DNA of 64,000 bases from Sphaerospermopsis torques-reginae ITEP-024. Its GTDB lineage: Bacteria > Cyanobacteriota > Cyanobacteriia > Cyanobacteriales > Nostocaceae. A program made the translations under genes and the position numbers. Shown here one piece after another: positions 43,908 through 52,784 of this stretch. The stretch's first letter is position 1. The number at the start of each line of letters is the position of its first letter. The DNA lies in assembly GCF_019598945.1 (NCBI RefSeq), contig NZ_CP080598.1, forward strand, positions 3,410,001 through 3,474,000. The letters run 5' to 3'. The notes beneath the pieces were generated by a model. It was not told the DNA's origin and ran no database searches. It saw only the letters and a list, made by a program, of their open reading frames with translations.

Positions 43908-43952
43908 ATACACGGTGCGCTGAAAATTTGATGCCATGAGTTCACCGTGTAT
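43908..43952. other. Hairpin with conserved 25-nt loop, copy 2
   Basis: A 10-bp stem ATACACGGTG / CACCGTGTAT encloses a 25-nt loop with the same TTTGATGCCATGAGTT. Relative to copy 1 one T-A pair has become C-G on both sides (compensatory change). Outside the two hairpins the gap 43639-44090 shows no gene. Confidence 0.7.
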
Positions 43953-44090
43953 TTTAAACACTTACAAACTTGTAAGTTTTAGTGCAGTCTCTATGTACAT
44001 ACTAAAGTTTATGTTTAGCAGTTATAAATTAGCTTACTCCCGGATACCCGTTCATGCACTGTATTTTTCCCATCCTTACGGTAAGGTTAA

Positions 44091-44273
44091 CTAATTACAT
44101 AGAGAATAAGCATCTTCCCAAGAAGAAATAGAATTAGCTTTAATAATCCAAAGTTCAATGATTTTTTTATCTCCAGACGTTACTCCCAGAAATTCAGAAA
44201 TTGCATCTTTATCTTTTGCCAGCCATTTATCAAAATTATCTTTTTTCCTGGGATTTGGTGTATCTAGTTTATA
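44091..44273 (-). pseudogene. Fragment continuing in frame after the antitoxin stop
   Basis: After the antitoxin's TAA (44276-44274) the same frame stays open: YKLDTPNPRKKDNFDKWLAK, DKDAISEFLGVTSGDKKIIE, LWIIKANSISSWEDAYSLCN then TAG. No ATG, GTG or TTG start with an RBS is evident. Family not recognised. Possibly the relic of a partner gene that has lost its start. Confidence 0.3.
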
Positions 44274-44486
44274 TTATATATTTTCTCTCTCCAAAACCTC
44301 ACCTTCCCATTTTCCCGCAGTTTTATCAAAAAAATCAGCAGGATATCCTAATTCTTCTGGTGTTGGTAGTTTATCTTCAGAAACATCACTAATAATAATG
44401 ACTAATTCTTGATTAGCGAAATGTTGAGGAAGTTGTAACAACAATTTACCATCAGCGTCAACTTTTGATTTCAGTGTAAGTTTCAT
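44274..44486 (-). CDS. Antitoxin-type small protein
   Basis: 70 residues: MKLTLKSKVDADGKLLLQLP (beta-strand DNA-binding start of AbrB/VapB-like proteins), then PEELGYPADFFDKTAGKWEG, a tail frequent in cyanobacterial antitoxins that precede VapC/PIN or RelE toxins. No toxin follows; only a fragment (44091-44273). Likely an orphan antitoxin. Confidence 0.7.
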   Translation of the reverse strand: MKLTLKSKVDADGKLLLQLPQHFANQELVIIISDVSEDKLPTPEELGYPADFFDKTAGKWEGEVLERENI

Positions 44487-44529
44487 AAAATTACCTTATT
44501 AACATCTGTAATTATTATATTTTAGACCT

Positions 44530-45093
44530 TCACTCTAACAACCACCCAAACAACTCACCAACCGTCAATTGTAAATCACTAGCAAAAGAAGGTACAGGAA
44601 TCAACATATCTAATTCATCAAAAACCTCAATTTGCTGATTTGCATGATAAATAAAAACGGTTTTTTCACCTGGATCAATTAACCAACCCATTTGAGTACC
44701 ATATTTTAAACAATGCAAAATATTTTTAGTTACCTTGGTCTGATTTTGATCAGGTGATAAAATTTCAATTGTCCAATCTGGATAGGTGAGAAATGTATTA
44801 GCAACTTCTCCATTTTCGTCACGGGGAATTCTATCCCAAACAAAAACCGCAATATCCGGTACTATTGAACGTCCACCAAATGTACAACGTAACTCAGGAA
44901 ATGCACGAGCGATTTTTTGAGGTTTGACGACAACATTAATTGCAGGTACAAGTTCACCTTGAAGTATACTATGTTTTCCCTGTGGCATCGGTTTCTGAAT
45001 AATTTGACCTTCAATATACTCACTAGCTGGTTTCGTTTCTGGTAGTTGCAGAAACTCTTCCAATGTGAGAGTTTTTTGTATTGCGTGTACCAT
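44530..45093 (-). CDS. Uma2 (DUF820) family putative endonuclease
   Basis: 187 residues of the PD-(D/E)xK-fold Uma2 group, which is very numerous in cyanobacteria: TLEEFLQLPETKPASEYIEGQI (E with upstream helix), RSIVPDIAVFVWDRIPRD (catalytic D), PDWTIEILSPDQNQTKVTKNIL (E-x-L/S-P-D/S-Q), CLKYGTQMGWLIDPGEKTVFIY. Function unproven, probably linked with mobile DNA. ATG 45093. Confidence 0.9.
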   Translation of the reverse strand: MVHAIQKTLTLEEFLQLPETKPASEYIEGQIIQKPMPQGKHSILQGELVPAINVVVKPQKIARAFPELRCTFGGRSIVPDIAVFVWDRIPRDENGEVANTFLTYPDWTIEILSPDQNQTKVTKNILHCLKYGTQMGWLIDPGEKTVFIYHANQQIEVFDELDMLIPVPSFASDLQLTVGELFGWLLE

Positions 45094-45343
45094 TTTGATG
45101 ACTTTGAGAAATTTAAACCTATTTTACTACTATCTACATCATAGATAAAGGCCAGACTAAAAGCCTGACCTAACTAGGGTTTGCGGAAAAAGTCTTTCCG
45201 TTGAGGCAGGAGGCAAGAGGAAATTTCAAAATTTCTTTTTCATCTCTCGAACTCGACAAAAGTGCAAGGTTTTTGAGACATAAGACAAAAACAAAGTCCA
45301 CGCAGGTGGACTCATGAAAATCTTATTTATTGTTGCATGAATA

Positions 45344-46288
45344 TCAACTACTTAATCCTTGAATAAATGGCGATATTGCAGCCACAAAATCAACAGTTGA
45401 TTCATAAGGTAACACATTTCTCCCCTTAATTTTCATCCCTCTTCCTTGGGGTAAACAAGAAAGATAACTGGCTAAATTATCTTCTGCTGTATCTGTTTTT
45501 CCTTCTTTACTAATAGCTGATGCTTGCTCTCCAAAAACTACTAATGTTGGTTTTTGCATAGCTGCAATATCATGACTATAATCCCGTTGCCAAAACCTCG
45601 CTAAAAAGGAAAATACAGCATAGCGTCCACCCATATTTTGAGCATCTGCTATTAAAGTATTTAACCATTCTTCATCAACAGCATCACCTGATGCAAACAA
45701 TCTTTCTGTGGAAAAAGAAACTAAAAATTTGCGAGTACGTGCATAACGGAAAAACGCATTTCCTATGGGTGAATCAAAAATAGCCCACAGCAATTTTTGC
45801 CGCCATTGAGGAGCATTTTTAGTAATAATACTCCATGATGTTGGTCCAGAAAGTACCAGTCCAGAAATTAAATTAGGTTCTAATTTCACTAATTCAATTG
45901 CTACTGGAAATAAAGCACCCTGCACTATTAAAATTACAGGTTTTTTAACGATATTTTGTAAAAAATGCTGTAATTGTTTTGCCCAATCAATTGGTGTATA
46001 AGCTTTTCTGGGTGTATCACTTTCACCACATCCCAATAAATCGGGTTTGTAAATGATATTGCCATGATTTGTATTATACCACTCACAGCAAAAACGCTGC
46101 CAAAAATGCCGTGATAAACCTACACCAATAGGATGAATTAATAATAAAGGCACACCTGAAACTTCAGAATTTATCGGTTGATGTACTTCATAAGCACAAC
46201 GATAATTTCCCAAATTGTAAAATTGGGTAGGAGATGCGGAAATGGTAGAGGAATTAGCTAACATTGGCGGCATAATTATCAACTTCAA
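45344..46288 (-). CDS. Alpha/beta-hydrolase-fold protein with degenerate catalytic triad
   Basis: 314 residues with a hydrolase fold: LLLIHPIGVGLSRHFWQRF (oxyanion-loop region), KPDLLGCGESDTP, then the nucleophile elbow, which reads VQGALFP instead of G-x-S-x-G, followed by a normal cap and VVFGEQAS. The usual C-terminal G-H-x-x-x-x-E appears as GRNVLPYE, so the His is absent too. It may be a non-catalytic or differently acting member. The start 7 bp after the SDR gene (46295) suggests co-transcription with it. Confidence 0.75.
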   Translation of the reverse strand: MKLIIMPPMLANSSTISASPTQFYNLGNYRCAYEVHQPINSEVSGVPLLLIHPIGVGLSRHFWQRFCCEWYNTNHGNIIYKPDLLGCGESDTPRKAYTPIDWAKQLQHFLQNIVKKPVILIVQGALFPVAIELVKLEPNLISGLVLSGPTSWSIITKNAPQWRQKLLWAIFDSPIGNAFFRYARTRKFLVSFSTERLFASGDAVDEEWLNTLIADAQNMGGRYAVFSFLARFWQRDYSHDIAAMQKPTLVVFGEQASAISKEGKTDTAEDNLASYLSCLPQGRGMKIKGRNVLPYESTVDFVAAISPFIQGLSS

Positions 46289-46294
46289 TAGTTG

Positions 46295-47119
46295 CTAAAA
46301 AATGATGTGGGGATGAATAAACTCGTATCCTGCATCCTTTAGCTTTTGATTAGACACCCAGGTATTATATTGACGGTTACTCTTGTTTGTTGCATCCCAT
46401 ATCACATTCGGTAAATTATGTTTTGTCAGGACATTATCAATTAATTCTCGACTGGTGAGATGGCTATCATCGACCAAATTATAAATACCTTGTAAGCGGT
46501 GTAGACGAGCAAATTCTATAGCCCTAACAATATCATCTAAATGCACCCAATTTGTGATTTCTTCACCGTTACCGGGACGAGTTGTACCAGCAACCCTGCC
46601 AAAGATTTTCACCAGTTCTCTACCCTGTCCATAAATTCCCCCTAACCGCAAAATACAAACCCGCAGACTTTCATTTTCTGCTGATAGTAACACATCTTCA
46701 GTTTTGCGGAGAATTTGAGCATTAAAATTAGGGGGTGCTGGTGGTGTTTCTTCATCTACCCAAACACCATTTCTATCACCATAAATAGAATAACTACTTG
46801 TATATATCAAGTGGTGAATATTGGGAGAATGCTTGAGGATAGAAACTACAGTTTTTGCAGTTTCCAAATAAGTTTCTTCATAGGTAGTTCCACTTTTTGC
46901 GCCTACGCTTAACAAGACGACATCTTGATTTTTTAAGACAGAATTGAGAGATTCATAATCATTGCCTTTAGTGACTACTACTTTTTGAGCTACTGTTTGT
47001 AGTCCAGGGACTCGCTCAGGAGTTGTTGTAGTTGCAGTGATAATAAAATTTTTATTTTGCTGCCAATATTGAGAAACTGCACAACCAACATAACCACATC
47101 CAATTATTGCTATATTCAT
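46295..47119 (-). CDS. NAD(P)-binding SDR / epimerase family protein
   Basis: 274 residues, extended SDR type: GCGYVGCAVSQYW (G-x-G-x-x-G, ~7-19), ITATTTTPERV, VVLLSVGAKSGTTYEETYLE, HLIYTSSYSIYGDRNGVWVDEE (catalytic S/Y but with the Y-x-x-x-K pattern altered), LRLGGIYGQGRELV and WVHLDDIVRAIEFA. Similar proteins are annotated as YeeZ-like or nucleoside-diphosphate-sugar epimerases. Substrate unknown. The hydrolase-like gene follows by 6 bp. Confidence 0.82.
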   Translation of the reverse strand: MNIAIIGCGYVGCAVSQYWQQNKNFIITATTTTPERVPGLQTVAQKVVVTKGNDYESLNSVLKNQDVVLLSVGAKSGTTYEETYLETAKTVVSILKHSPNIHHLIYTSSYSIYGDRNGVWVDEETPPAPPNFNAQILRKTEDVLLSAENESLRVCILRLGGIYGQGRELVKIFGRVAGTTRPGNGEEITNWVHLDDIVRAIEFARLHRLQGIYNLVDDSHLTSRELIDNVLTKHNLPNVIWDATNKSNRQYNTWVSNQKLKDAGYEFIHPHIIF

Positions 47120-47447
47120 GACTATCTAAATACGAAAAATTAAATTACTTGTCCAATTCAATTTGTCACAATCGTTAATTAAAAGAGTTTCTAAGTAATA
47201 ACTGTCGCTAATTTTTCAGTAACTTTTTCCTGAAAATTTAAACAGCAAAACCTAAATACCTTTTGAGACAAAATATCAACCCCCTCAAGTAGCTTCAATC
47301 AGAACATTTGAAAATTTCTGTAACATAAGATACTCTTTTTCATAAATTCATGGGATCAGGAATACTACCAAGTTTCCCATATGCAGGTAAGGTTAACTTA
47401 GTTCTTCATGTTTTGTCATTAACTCATTGTCATTAACTCAGGGTATT

Positions 47448-48119
47448 TCAGCGATGAATTGCGCCATCAGGCATAATAGCGCCAGTTAAGTTAGCACCTA
47501 TTAATTTCACTAGCAAGCGATCGCCTGAACGAATCCTCGCACCTGTTAAGTCAGCACCCCGCAAGTCAGCACCACTGAGATCCGCACCAATCAAATTAGC
47601 CGAGCGTAAATTTGCTTCTCTCAAATCTGCTAACAACAAGTTAGCTCTAAATAAATTGGCTTCCGACAAATCCGCACCTCTAAGATTAACTTTGTGCATA
47701 AAAGTATCACTGAGATTAGAACCGCTTAAATTGGCATAACTCAAATTTCTGCCAGATAAGTCTTTATTACTTAAATTAGCGCGACTAAAATCTTTTCCGC
47801 TCAAGTCAGGATTTGGATTTGGTGGTTGATAATTTGTTTGTGTGGGTTGATAATAACTCGAAGATGGTTGTTTGGGTTGAGTAGGTCTAGAATAATTTGC
47901 AGTTTGAGGTTGATCTTTTAGGGAACGTAATTTTTCACGAGCCTCATTCAAAGCTTTTATCTTGTCTTGAGCTTTTTGTTGCAAGCGGTGGTTATCTTTA
48001 GGTAGGCGATCAGGATGCCAAACAAACACTAAATCTTTGTAAGCCTGGTTAATCTCTTCTAGTGTTGCTCCAGGCTCTAAATCTAAAACTCTATAATACC
48101 GCTCCAGTTCGCTCATCAT
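47448..48119 (-). CDS. DnaJ-domain / pentapeptide-repeat protein
   Basis: 223 residues. J domain at ~4-65 with the HPD motif (FVWHPDRLP), a Pro/Gln/Tyr-rich linker (~70-105) and about 20 pentapeptide repeats A(D/N)LxX (~108-220: DFSRANLSNKDLSGRNLSYA, ANLRSANLIGADLSGADLRG). The J domain would recruit DnaK, and the repeats form a right-handed beta-helix. The combination is typical of cyanobacteria. The gap upstream is short, with GGTGATT heptamers (48182-48217). Confidence 0.92.
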   Translation of the reverse strand: MMSELERYYRVLDLEPGATLEEINQAYKDLVFVWHPDRLPKDNHRLQQKAQDKIKALNEAREKLRSLKDQPQTANYSRPTQPKQPSSSYYQPTQTNYQPPNPNPDLSGKDFSRANLSNKDLSGRNLSYANLSGSNLSDTFMHKVNLRGADLSEANLFRANLLLADLREANLRSANLIGADLSGADLRGADLTGARIRSGDRLLVKLIGANLTGAIMPDGAIHR

Positions 48120-48234
48120 GATGTACAGGTGAAAACTTAAATAATAATTACATTATGCGAGATGTCGTTCTCTTAGGTACAGGTGACTGGTGATTGGTGA
48201 TTGGTGATTGGTGACTGGGAAGAGTTATTCTTAA

Positions 48235-48278
48235 TTACGAATTACGAATTACGAATTACGAATTACGAATTACGAATT
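48235..48278. repeat. AATTACG tandem heptamer repeat
   Basis: Six units of AATTACG run up to the 3' end of the zinc-ribbon membrane protein gene, next to the GGTGATT heptamers. Confidence 0.85.
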
Positions 48279-48760
48279 ATGCCATTTGTCCACTGAGTGA
48301 TCCCACGCCAATATGCCCTAATGGGAATTTGATAAACTTCAATAAAAATCCAAACTATAATTGCTGAATGTGACAAAAATGTGAGTAATGTCCAAACATA
48401 AGGTATCCAAGAAAGAGGAACATCTGGTTTTGGTGGTAAATAATAAGCTCCTATGCCAATTAAAATAGTAGGTAAGATCACAAAAGCAATTGCGGCTAAC
48501 ACATAGCCCCAACCTAATTCTACACCTTCTAACTGGGCTTGAGTCCACTTAAAGCCATTCCACCGCCAAACCAGGGGCGGTTGTCTAGAAGGCATTTTAA
48601 TTTGTTGTGTTTCCAAATTGACAGTAAAAATTTCGTGACAAAAGTCACAAGACATAGCCTCCATTAACGGCATAGAGGAAATTTTACCAACACGACACAC
48701 AGGACAAGGGTAATCTTCTTGAAAATTTAAAGAGGTAGAAAAAATTTTGGGATTGGTCAT
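48263..48760 (-). CDS. Membrane protein with N-terminal zinc ribbon, hypothetical
   Basis: 165 residues from ATG 48760 (a TTG at 48781 would add seven). Two CxxC pairs (CPVCRVG and CDFCHE, residues ~18-41) form a zinc ribbon; then WRWNGFKW and TM helices at ~84-107 and ~120-145. The end falls in the AATTACG repeat. Unknown family; conserved-looking in composition. Confidence 0.65.
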   Translation of the reverse strand: MTNPKIFSTSLNFQEDYPCPVCRVGKISSMPLMEAMSCDFCHEIFTVNLETQQIKMPSRQPPLVWRWNGFKWTQAQLEGVELGWGYVLAAIAFVILPTILIGIGAYYLPPKPDVPLSWIPYVWTLLTFLSHSAIIVWIFIEVYQIPIRAYWRGITQWTNGIIRNS

Positions 48761-49124
48761 AATCAAACTGGTACTTCTCAAAAAATTAATATTGTTCCAG
48801 TAGTTCTGTGCAAGCTCAATGACAATTAATATTAATAATAAATCAACTCAAAACCATTAATTGTCATATTTTTAACCATTCATACTGATACAGCGTTCAG
48901 AACTTCAAATTGGATTATTAGTAAATAATTATCATGATATGCTGTTGAGATGTTTTTGGCTCAGACATAGATATAGTGCAGCATGGCGAAAATAACTATC
49001 CAGTGAAAAAACCAGTGAAAAAAAAGTAGAAAAAGTTAATAAAGCTTACTTTCTTACCTCGTACTGAGTTAAACTGACAAACAAGTTAATACAAAAAATT
49101 AATCGGCTGATCCTGGGCTTGGGC

Positions 49125-51707
49125 ATGACTCCAATGGAACACTGGCAATTTCTGATACAGAAGCAGGGCGATCGCAATTGGCAAACCCTGGAATCGCCAA
49201 ATTTAAGAATTTTCGCAGGTAAGTACAGAGTTTTGGCTCGTTCTCACCTTGCTAATACAAATGTAGAAGTGCGGGTAATTCACTCCTCAATTCAGGAAGT
49301 TCCAGCCAAACGCCGCATTTTTAAACGTTTGCGTCGTACCAATGCAGAGGGGCTGATGGCAGTAATTCCCTTTACTGACCTCAAACCGGGAATTTGGGAA
49401 TTACGTTGCTCTGCCGACTTAATGACGAATATACTGGGAAAATCCTGGCAATATAGCCTCATCCTTAAAGTTTTGCCCCTAGAGTTGAATGAGCAACCAT
49501 TGTTAGGTAGTGGTGATCAATTTAACGAAGAGTCCCAGGTGACACCCACTCAGGAAGATGAATTTGCAGTTGCTTCACCCAGCAACCTGGACATCAATCC
49601 TTTGTCTACAGCAACCGCAGAAGATACAATCATCAATCAGCCGGTTAGCCCAGTATTATTCAAAGGGGAAACAGCCGAACAAATTTTACAAAGCGTCCTC
49701 GATTTAGCTTTACCCAGTTCTGAATCTTGGGATGAAGAACAATCAGATGAGGATATTTCACCAGTTGTATCCCCACCCTCACCACTCCATTTATCTCTAG
49801 AACGGGATACCTATATTGCTCGTTGGGGAAAAACTTTGACAGTAAATGGGTATGTGGAACTGGCAGAAATTGACAATTTGGCAAATGAAATATTATCTAC
49901 AACTAATATTAATCATTGTTTTCAACTACAACTAATTAGTCAACTGCGATCGCCTTTAGAATCCAATATCTTAGCTCAATTCACACAGCCTTTAACAGAT
50001 CAAATCTTACCTTTTACATTTAGTAGTATCATTGAAATTCCCAAAGACTGTGAATCTAAGTTGATTTTGTCCAATATTAGTTTATATGGCACTCTAACCA
50101 AAGGTGGCGAAGTCATACTGTTAGCCAGCCATCCTTTCATAATTACAGCAGATGTCACTGAATTACTGACCGTTACCTCAGCAAAATCTAGAGAAAAATC
50201 TAGTCCACCAGACTTGTTACCTGATGATAACTTACCACCAACTGAGGATGTCGCAACCAAACCAAAACGACCTCATCGTGTAAGTTTAGAACTATTCAAT
50301 ATCGTCAAAACTCCCAAATTAGCGCAGTTTCATATTTTAAAACCAGCAGCTAACAAACCTCTACCCCCAAGAATAAAACCATTGGTTGTTTTGGATGGAA
50401 GTTCACCCACACTGCCAAAATTACCCCGGATTCACAAAAATGCGATCGCTGGCAATTCTGCCAATGCAGACTCCAGCTTATCAGAAGGAACTGTCAACAA
50501 CCCTAGTCAGATACCACCCATAAATCTGGACAAACTGGTGATCAAACAGGTTAAAACTTCTTTCCCATACTTGAAACGTTTAAAACCTGCAACAGAACCA
50601 AACTCAAAAACCAAAAACAATCTGCCCAAATTGATTGAAATTCAATTATCAAAGCCAGAAAATACACCAGAATTACTACCCAGCAAGGAACATGAAGAAA
50701 CTTCTGTGGTGGAATTGATAGAAAATGAATTGATAGAAAATGAATTGATAGAAAATGAATTGATAGAAAATACAATTCCTCAAGTTCCTATTCTCGATAT
50801 CGAGGAATTAAATACACCAGAAATCACACCACAAGAAACCACAGTCAACACACCAGTAGAAACCACAGTCAACACAACAGAAATCACTCCAGAAACATCT
50901 CCTCTGATTCAAAAATGGATCAAGAGTCAAGGATACTTATTAGATGAAGGAACAGAGTTGGTATATCTAGAGGATAATACTAATGAAGAAGTTGATACTC
51001 AGCAGACTAATAATACAGATAATATCAGTGAATCAACGGATGAGCCTCCTGTAATTCTGAATGATGAAAATCCTGATGTTCCACCCGCTTTTACAGATGA
51101 ATTACTTCTCAATTTAAATTTAGATGCAGAAATAGAAGTAGAAGAAGTTATAGATTTGCCAGAACACATGATTCTAGGCACAAGTGAACCAAACCCCGAA
51201 CCAGAATCATCTCCCAACATATCTCAATTGTTGTCTCAAGAAATAGTTCTAGATGATACATATATGACCTTGAGCAATGAAGACCGCAATCAACCTTCTG
51301 AACCACAGGAACAACTGCTGGATGTATCTCCTCCGGTACTAACATCTTTACCCACACCCCAACTGTTTTTACCCAATGGTGAATTACTTGCTGGCTCATC
51401 TATAAAAGTGCGCTTAGAACTGTCCCAAGCATCATCAACAGTTGTATTAAAGTTATGGGTGGAAGATTACCAAACTCGTGGGTTGCTAGACGGACCTCAT
51501 CTGATCCAAGATTTGCGGACTACCCCTTGGGGAAATTGGGAAGCGATCGCTCAATTAATTGTACCTTTAGGTTGTCTAGAAGTGTTAGTAGGGGCGATCG
51601 CTCTCGATACAAGTACCCAACAGGAAAGCCATAAAGTTACAATAGTTAAAACTGTCATACCTCCCAACTTACCGACAATGGAACTCGATGAGGTACTGGG
51701 AATGTAA
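49125..51707 (+). CDS. Large hypothetical protein with low-complexity acidic middle
   Basis: 860 residues from ATG 49125 (a TTG at 49119 is in frame). The N-terminal ~110 residues (WQFLIQKQGDRNWQTLESPN, AGKYRVLARS, GIWELRCSADLM) and the C-terminal ~110 (LFLPNGELLAGSSIKVRLEL, WVEDYQTRGLLDGPHLIQDL) look like folded beta-rich domains. Between lies a long acidic, Ser/Thr/Pro-rich region with a fourfold IENEL repeat (~530-550). Seems to be a cyanobacteria-specific family of unknown function. No signal peptide or TM segment. Several HIP1 sites occur. A 340-bp gap upstream has no other gene. Confidence 0.7.
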   Translation: MTPMEHWQFLIQKQGDRNWQTLESPNLRIFAGKYRVLARSHLANTNVEVRVIHSSIQEVPAKRRIFKRLRRTNAEGLMAVIPFTDLKPGIWELRCSADLMTNILGKSWQYSLILKVLPLELNEQPLLGSGDQFNEESQVTPTQEDEFAVASPSNLDINPLSTATAEDTIINQPVSPVLFKGETAEQILQSVLDLALPSSESWDEEQSDEDISPVVSPPSPLHLSLERDTYIARWGKTLTVNGYVELAEIDNLANEILSTTNINHCFQLQLISQLRSPLESNILAQFTQPLTDQILPFTFSSIIEIPKDCESKLILSNISLYGTLTKGGEVILLASHPFIITADVTELLTVTSAKSREKSSPPDLLPDDNLPPTEDVATKPKRPHRVSLELFNIVKTPKLAQFHILKPAANKPLPPRIKPLVVLDGSSPTLPKLPRIHKNAIAGNSANADSSLSEGTVNNPSQIPPINLDKLVIKQVKTSFPYLKRLKPATEPNSKTKNNLPKLIEIQLSKPENTPELLPSKEHEETSVVELIENELIENELIENELIENTIPQVPILDIEELNTPEITPQETTVNTPVETTVNTTEITPETSPLIQKWIKSQGYLLDEGTELVYLEDNTNEEVDTQQTNNTDNISESTDEPPVILNDENPDVPPAFTDELLLNLNLDAEIEVEEVIDLPEHMILGTSEPNPEPESSPNISQLLSQEIVLDDTYMTLSNEDRNQPSEPQEQLLDVSPPVLTSLPTPQLFLPNGELLAGSSIKVRLELSQASSTVVLKLWVEDYQTRGLLDGPHLIQDLRTTPWGNWEAIAQLIVPLGCLEVLVGAIALDTSTQQESHKVTIVKTVIPPNLPTMELDEVLGM

Positions 51708-51804
51708 ACGGTTTTGTTAAAAATCTTGAGAATTTCCAAAAAGAGGCGGAATTTTGCAGTAAGCTCCTAAGTGAATTGTAGTGTGACTTCCAAGGACTCT
51801 TACT

Positions 51805-51945
51805 ATGTCAACTTCATTTTTGCCTTCAATTCTGGCTTATTCTTCATTTTTGCCTTCCATTTTCGTTCCTTTGACTGGTTTGGTTTTCCCAGCAGTCGCT
51901 TTCGCGTTTATGTTTTTATATATTGAACGCGAAGATATTGCTTAA
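51805..51945 (+). CDS. psaI: Photosystem I reaction centre subunit VIII
   Basis: 46 residues: [20 protein letters not shown], then a single TM helix (~18-38) and LYIEREDIA, the conserved C terminus of PsaI. PsaI stabilises PsaL and trimer/tetramer contacts in the thylakoid membrane. An AAGGA RBS lies 10 bp upstream. psaL, often the neighbour, is not in this window. Confidence 0.93.
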   Translation: MSTSFLPSILAYSSFLPSIFVPLTGLVFPAVAFAFMFLYIEREDIA

Positions 51946-52059
51946 TTTTTAAGTCATAGGTAATGGGTAATCGGTAATTAACTGCTGTGTTTTTTACCAA
52001 TTACCCGTACCTATAGCCAGCCGATTTAATTTCATGACTAAGTGATAAAAGTGATAAAT

Positions 52060-52512
52060 ATGTATAAACAACTGAAAGAAATCAGTATTTTATCTGTTAC
52101 AGTTACAATCATAAGTTTATCAATATCACAGGTAAGTATTGCTGCGCCGAAAGGGTTTAAGACCCCCAGTGGTAATATTTTCTGTGAGTTAATGGAAGGT
52201 GAAGATATTAATACCAACAGTTTGCGCTGTGAAATCGCTAGTGACCTGAAACCCCAACCACCTCAACCTTACCGTGGATATTGTGAATTTGACTGGGGAC
52301 GTGGTTTGATGTTACCTGCAACCAGTAAACCGGAAATTCTTTGTATTAGTGATACCATTGCTGACCCTAATAAATCTGTTCTTGGTTATGGTCAAACTTG
52401 GAATCATGGCGGGTTTAAGTGTGTTTCCCAAAGAAACGGACTAACTTGTACTAATAGTAATGGTATTGGGTTCTTCCTGAGTCGGGAAAAATGGCGGGTA
52501 TTGGGACAATAA
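52060..52512 (+). CDS. Secreted DUF6636-like protein
   Basis: 150 residues from ATG 52060 (a GTG at 52042 is in frame but lacks an RBS). Signal peptide ~1-27 (SVTVTIISLSISQVSIAA). Mature part: FKTPSGNIFCELMEG, LRCEI, YCEFDWGRGLML, LGYGQTWNHGGFKCVSQRNGLTCTN and GFFLSREKW. Six Cys suggest three disulfides. The 'F-x-T-P-S-x-N-I-x-C' and 'G-x-x-C' pattern is that of DUF6636. Periplasmic; function unknown. Confidence 0.7.
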   Translation: MYKQLKEISILSVTVTIISLSISQVSIAAPKGFKTPSGNIFCELMEGEDINTNSLRCEIASDLKPQPPQPYRGYCEFDWGRGLMLPATSKPEILCISDTIADPNKSVLGYGQTWNHGGFKCVSQRNGLTCTNSNGIGFFLSREKWRVLGQ

Positions 52513-52784
52513 ATGAGGGGCTAGTAACTGAATCAAAATATCTACCTAAATCTACTCATATCTGATTAAATAGGAAGCTATCATGAGGATATGAGTAAGT
52601 TTAAACAATCATCTCTAACAGCAACAAAAATTTCTCGGTTAATACATAGCTGACTTGGGGTATTATTAATTAATGTATACATTAACTTACTATCACTTTA
52701 CTTATGGTATCATAAGTTTTGACGCTCAGACTTGATAGGTAAGAAAGTAGTGAAATACCCCGAAATACAGAAGACGTAAAATCA

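Noticed and set aside
43721-43952. Reading the two hairpins as ends of an insertion sequence
   Set aside because: They are direct, not inverted, copies only ~185 bp apart, and no transposase lies between them.
44065-47405. Shared sequence GGTAAGGTTAACT at ~44081 and ~47388
   Set aside because: Two short matches with similar TTTCCCAT before them; too little to call a repeat family or a site.
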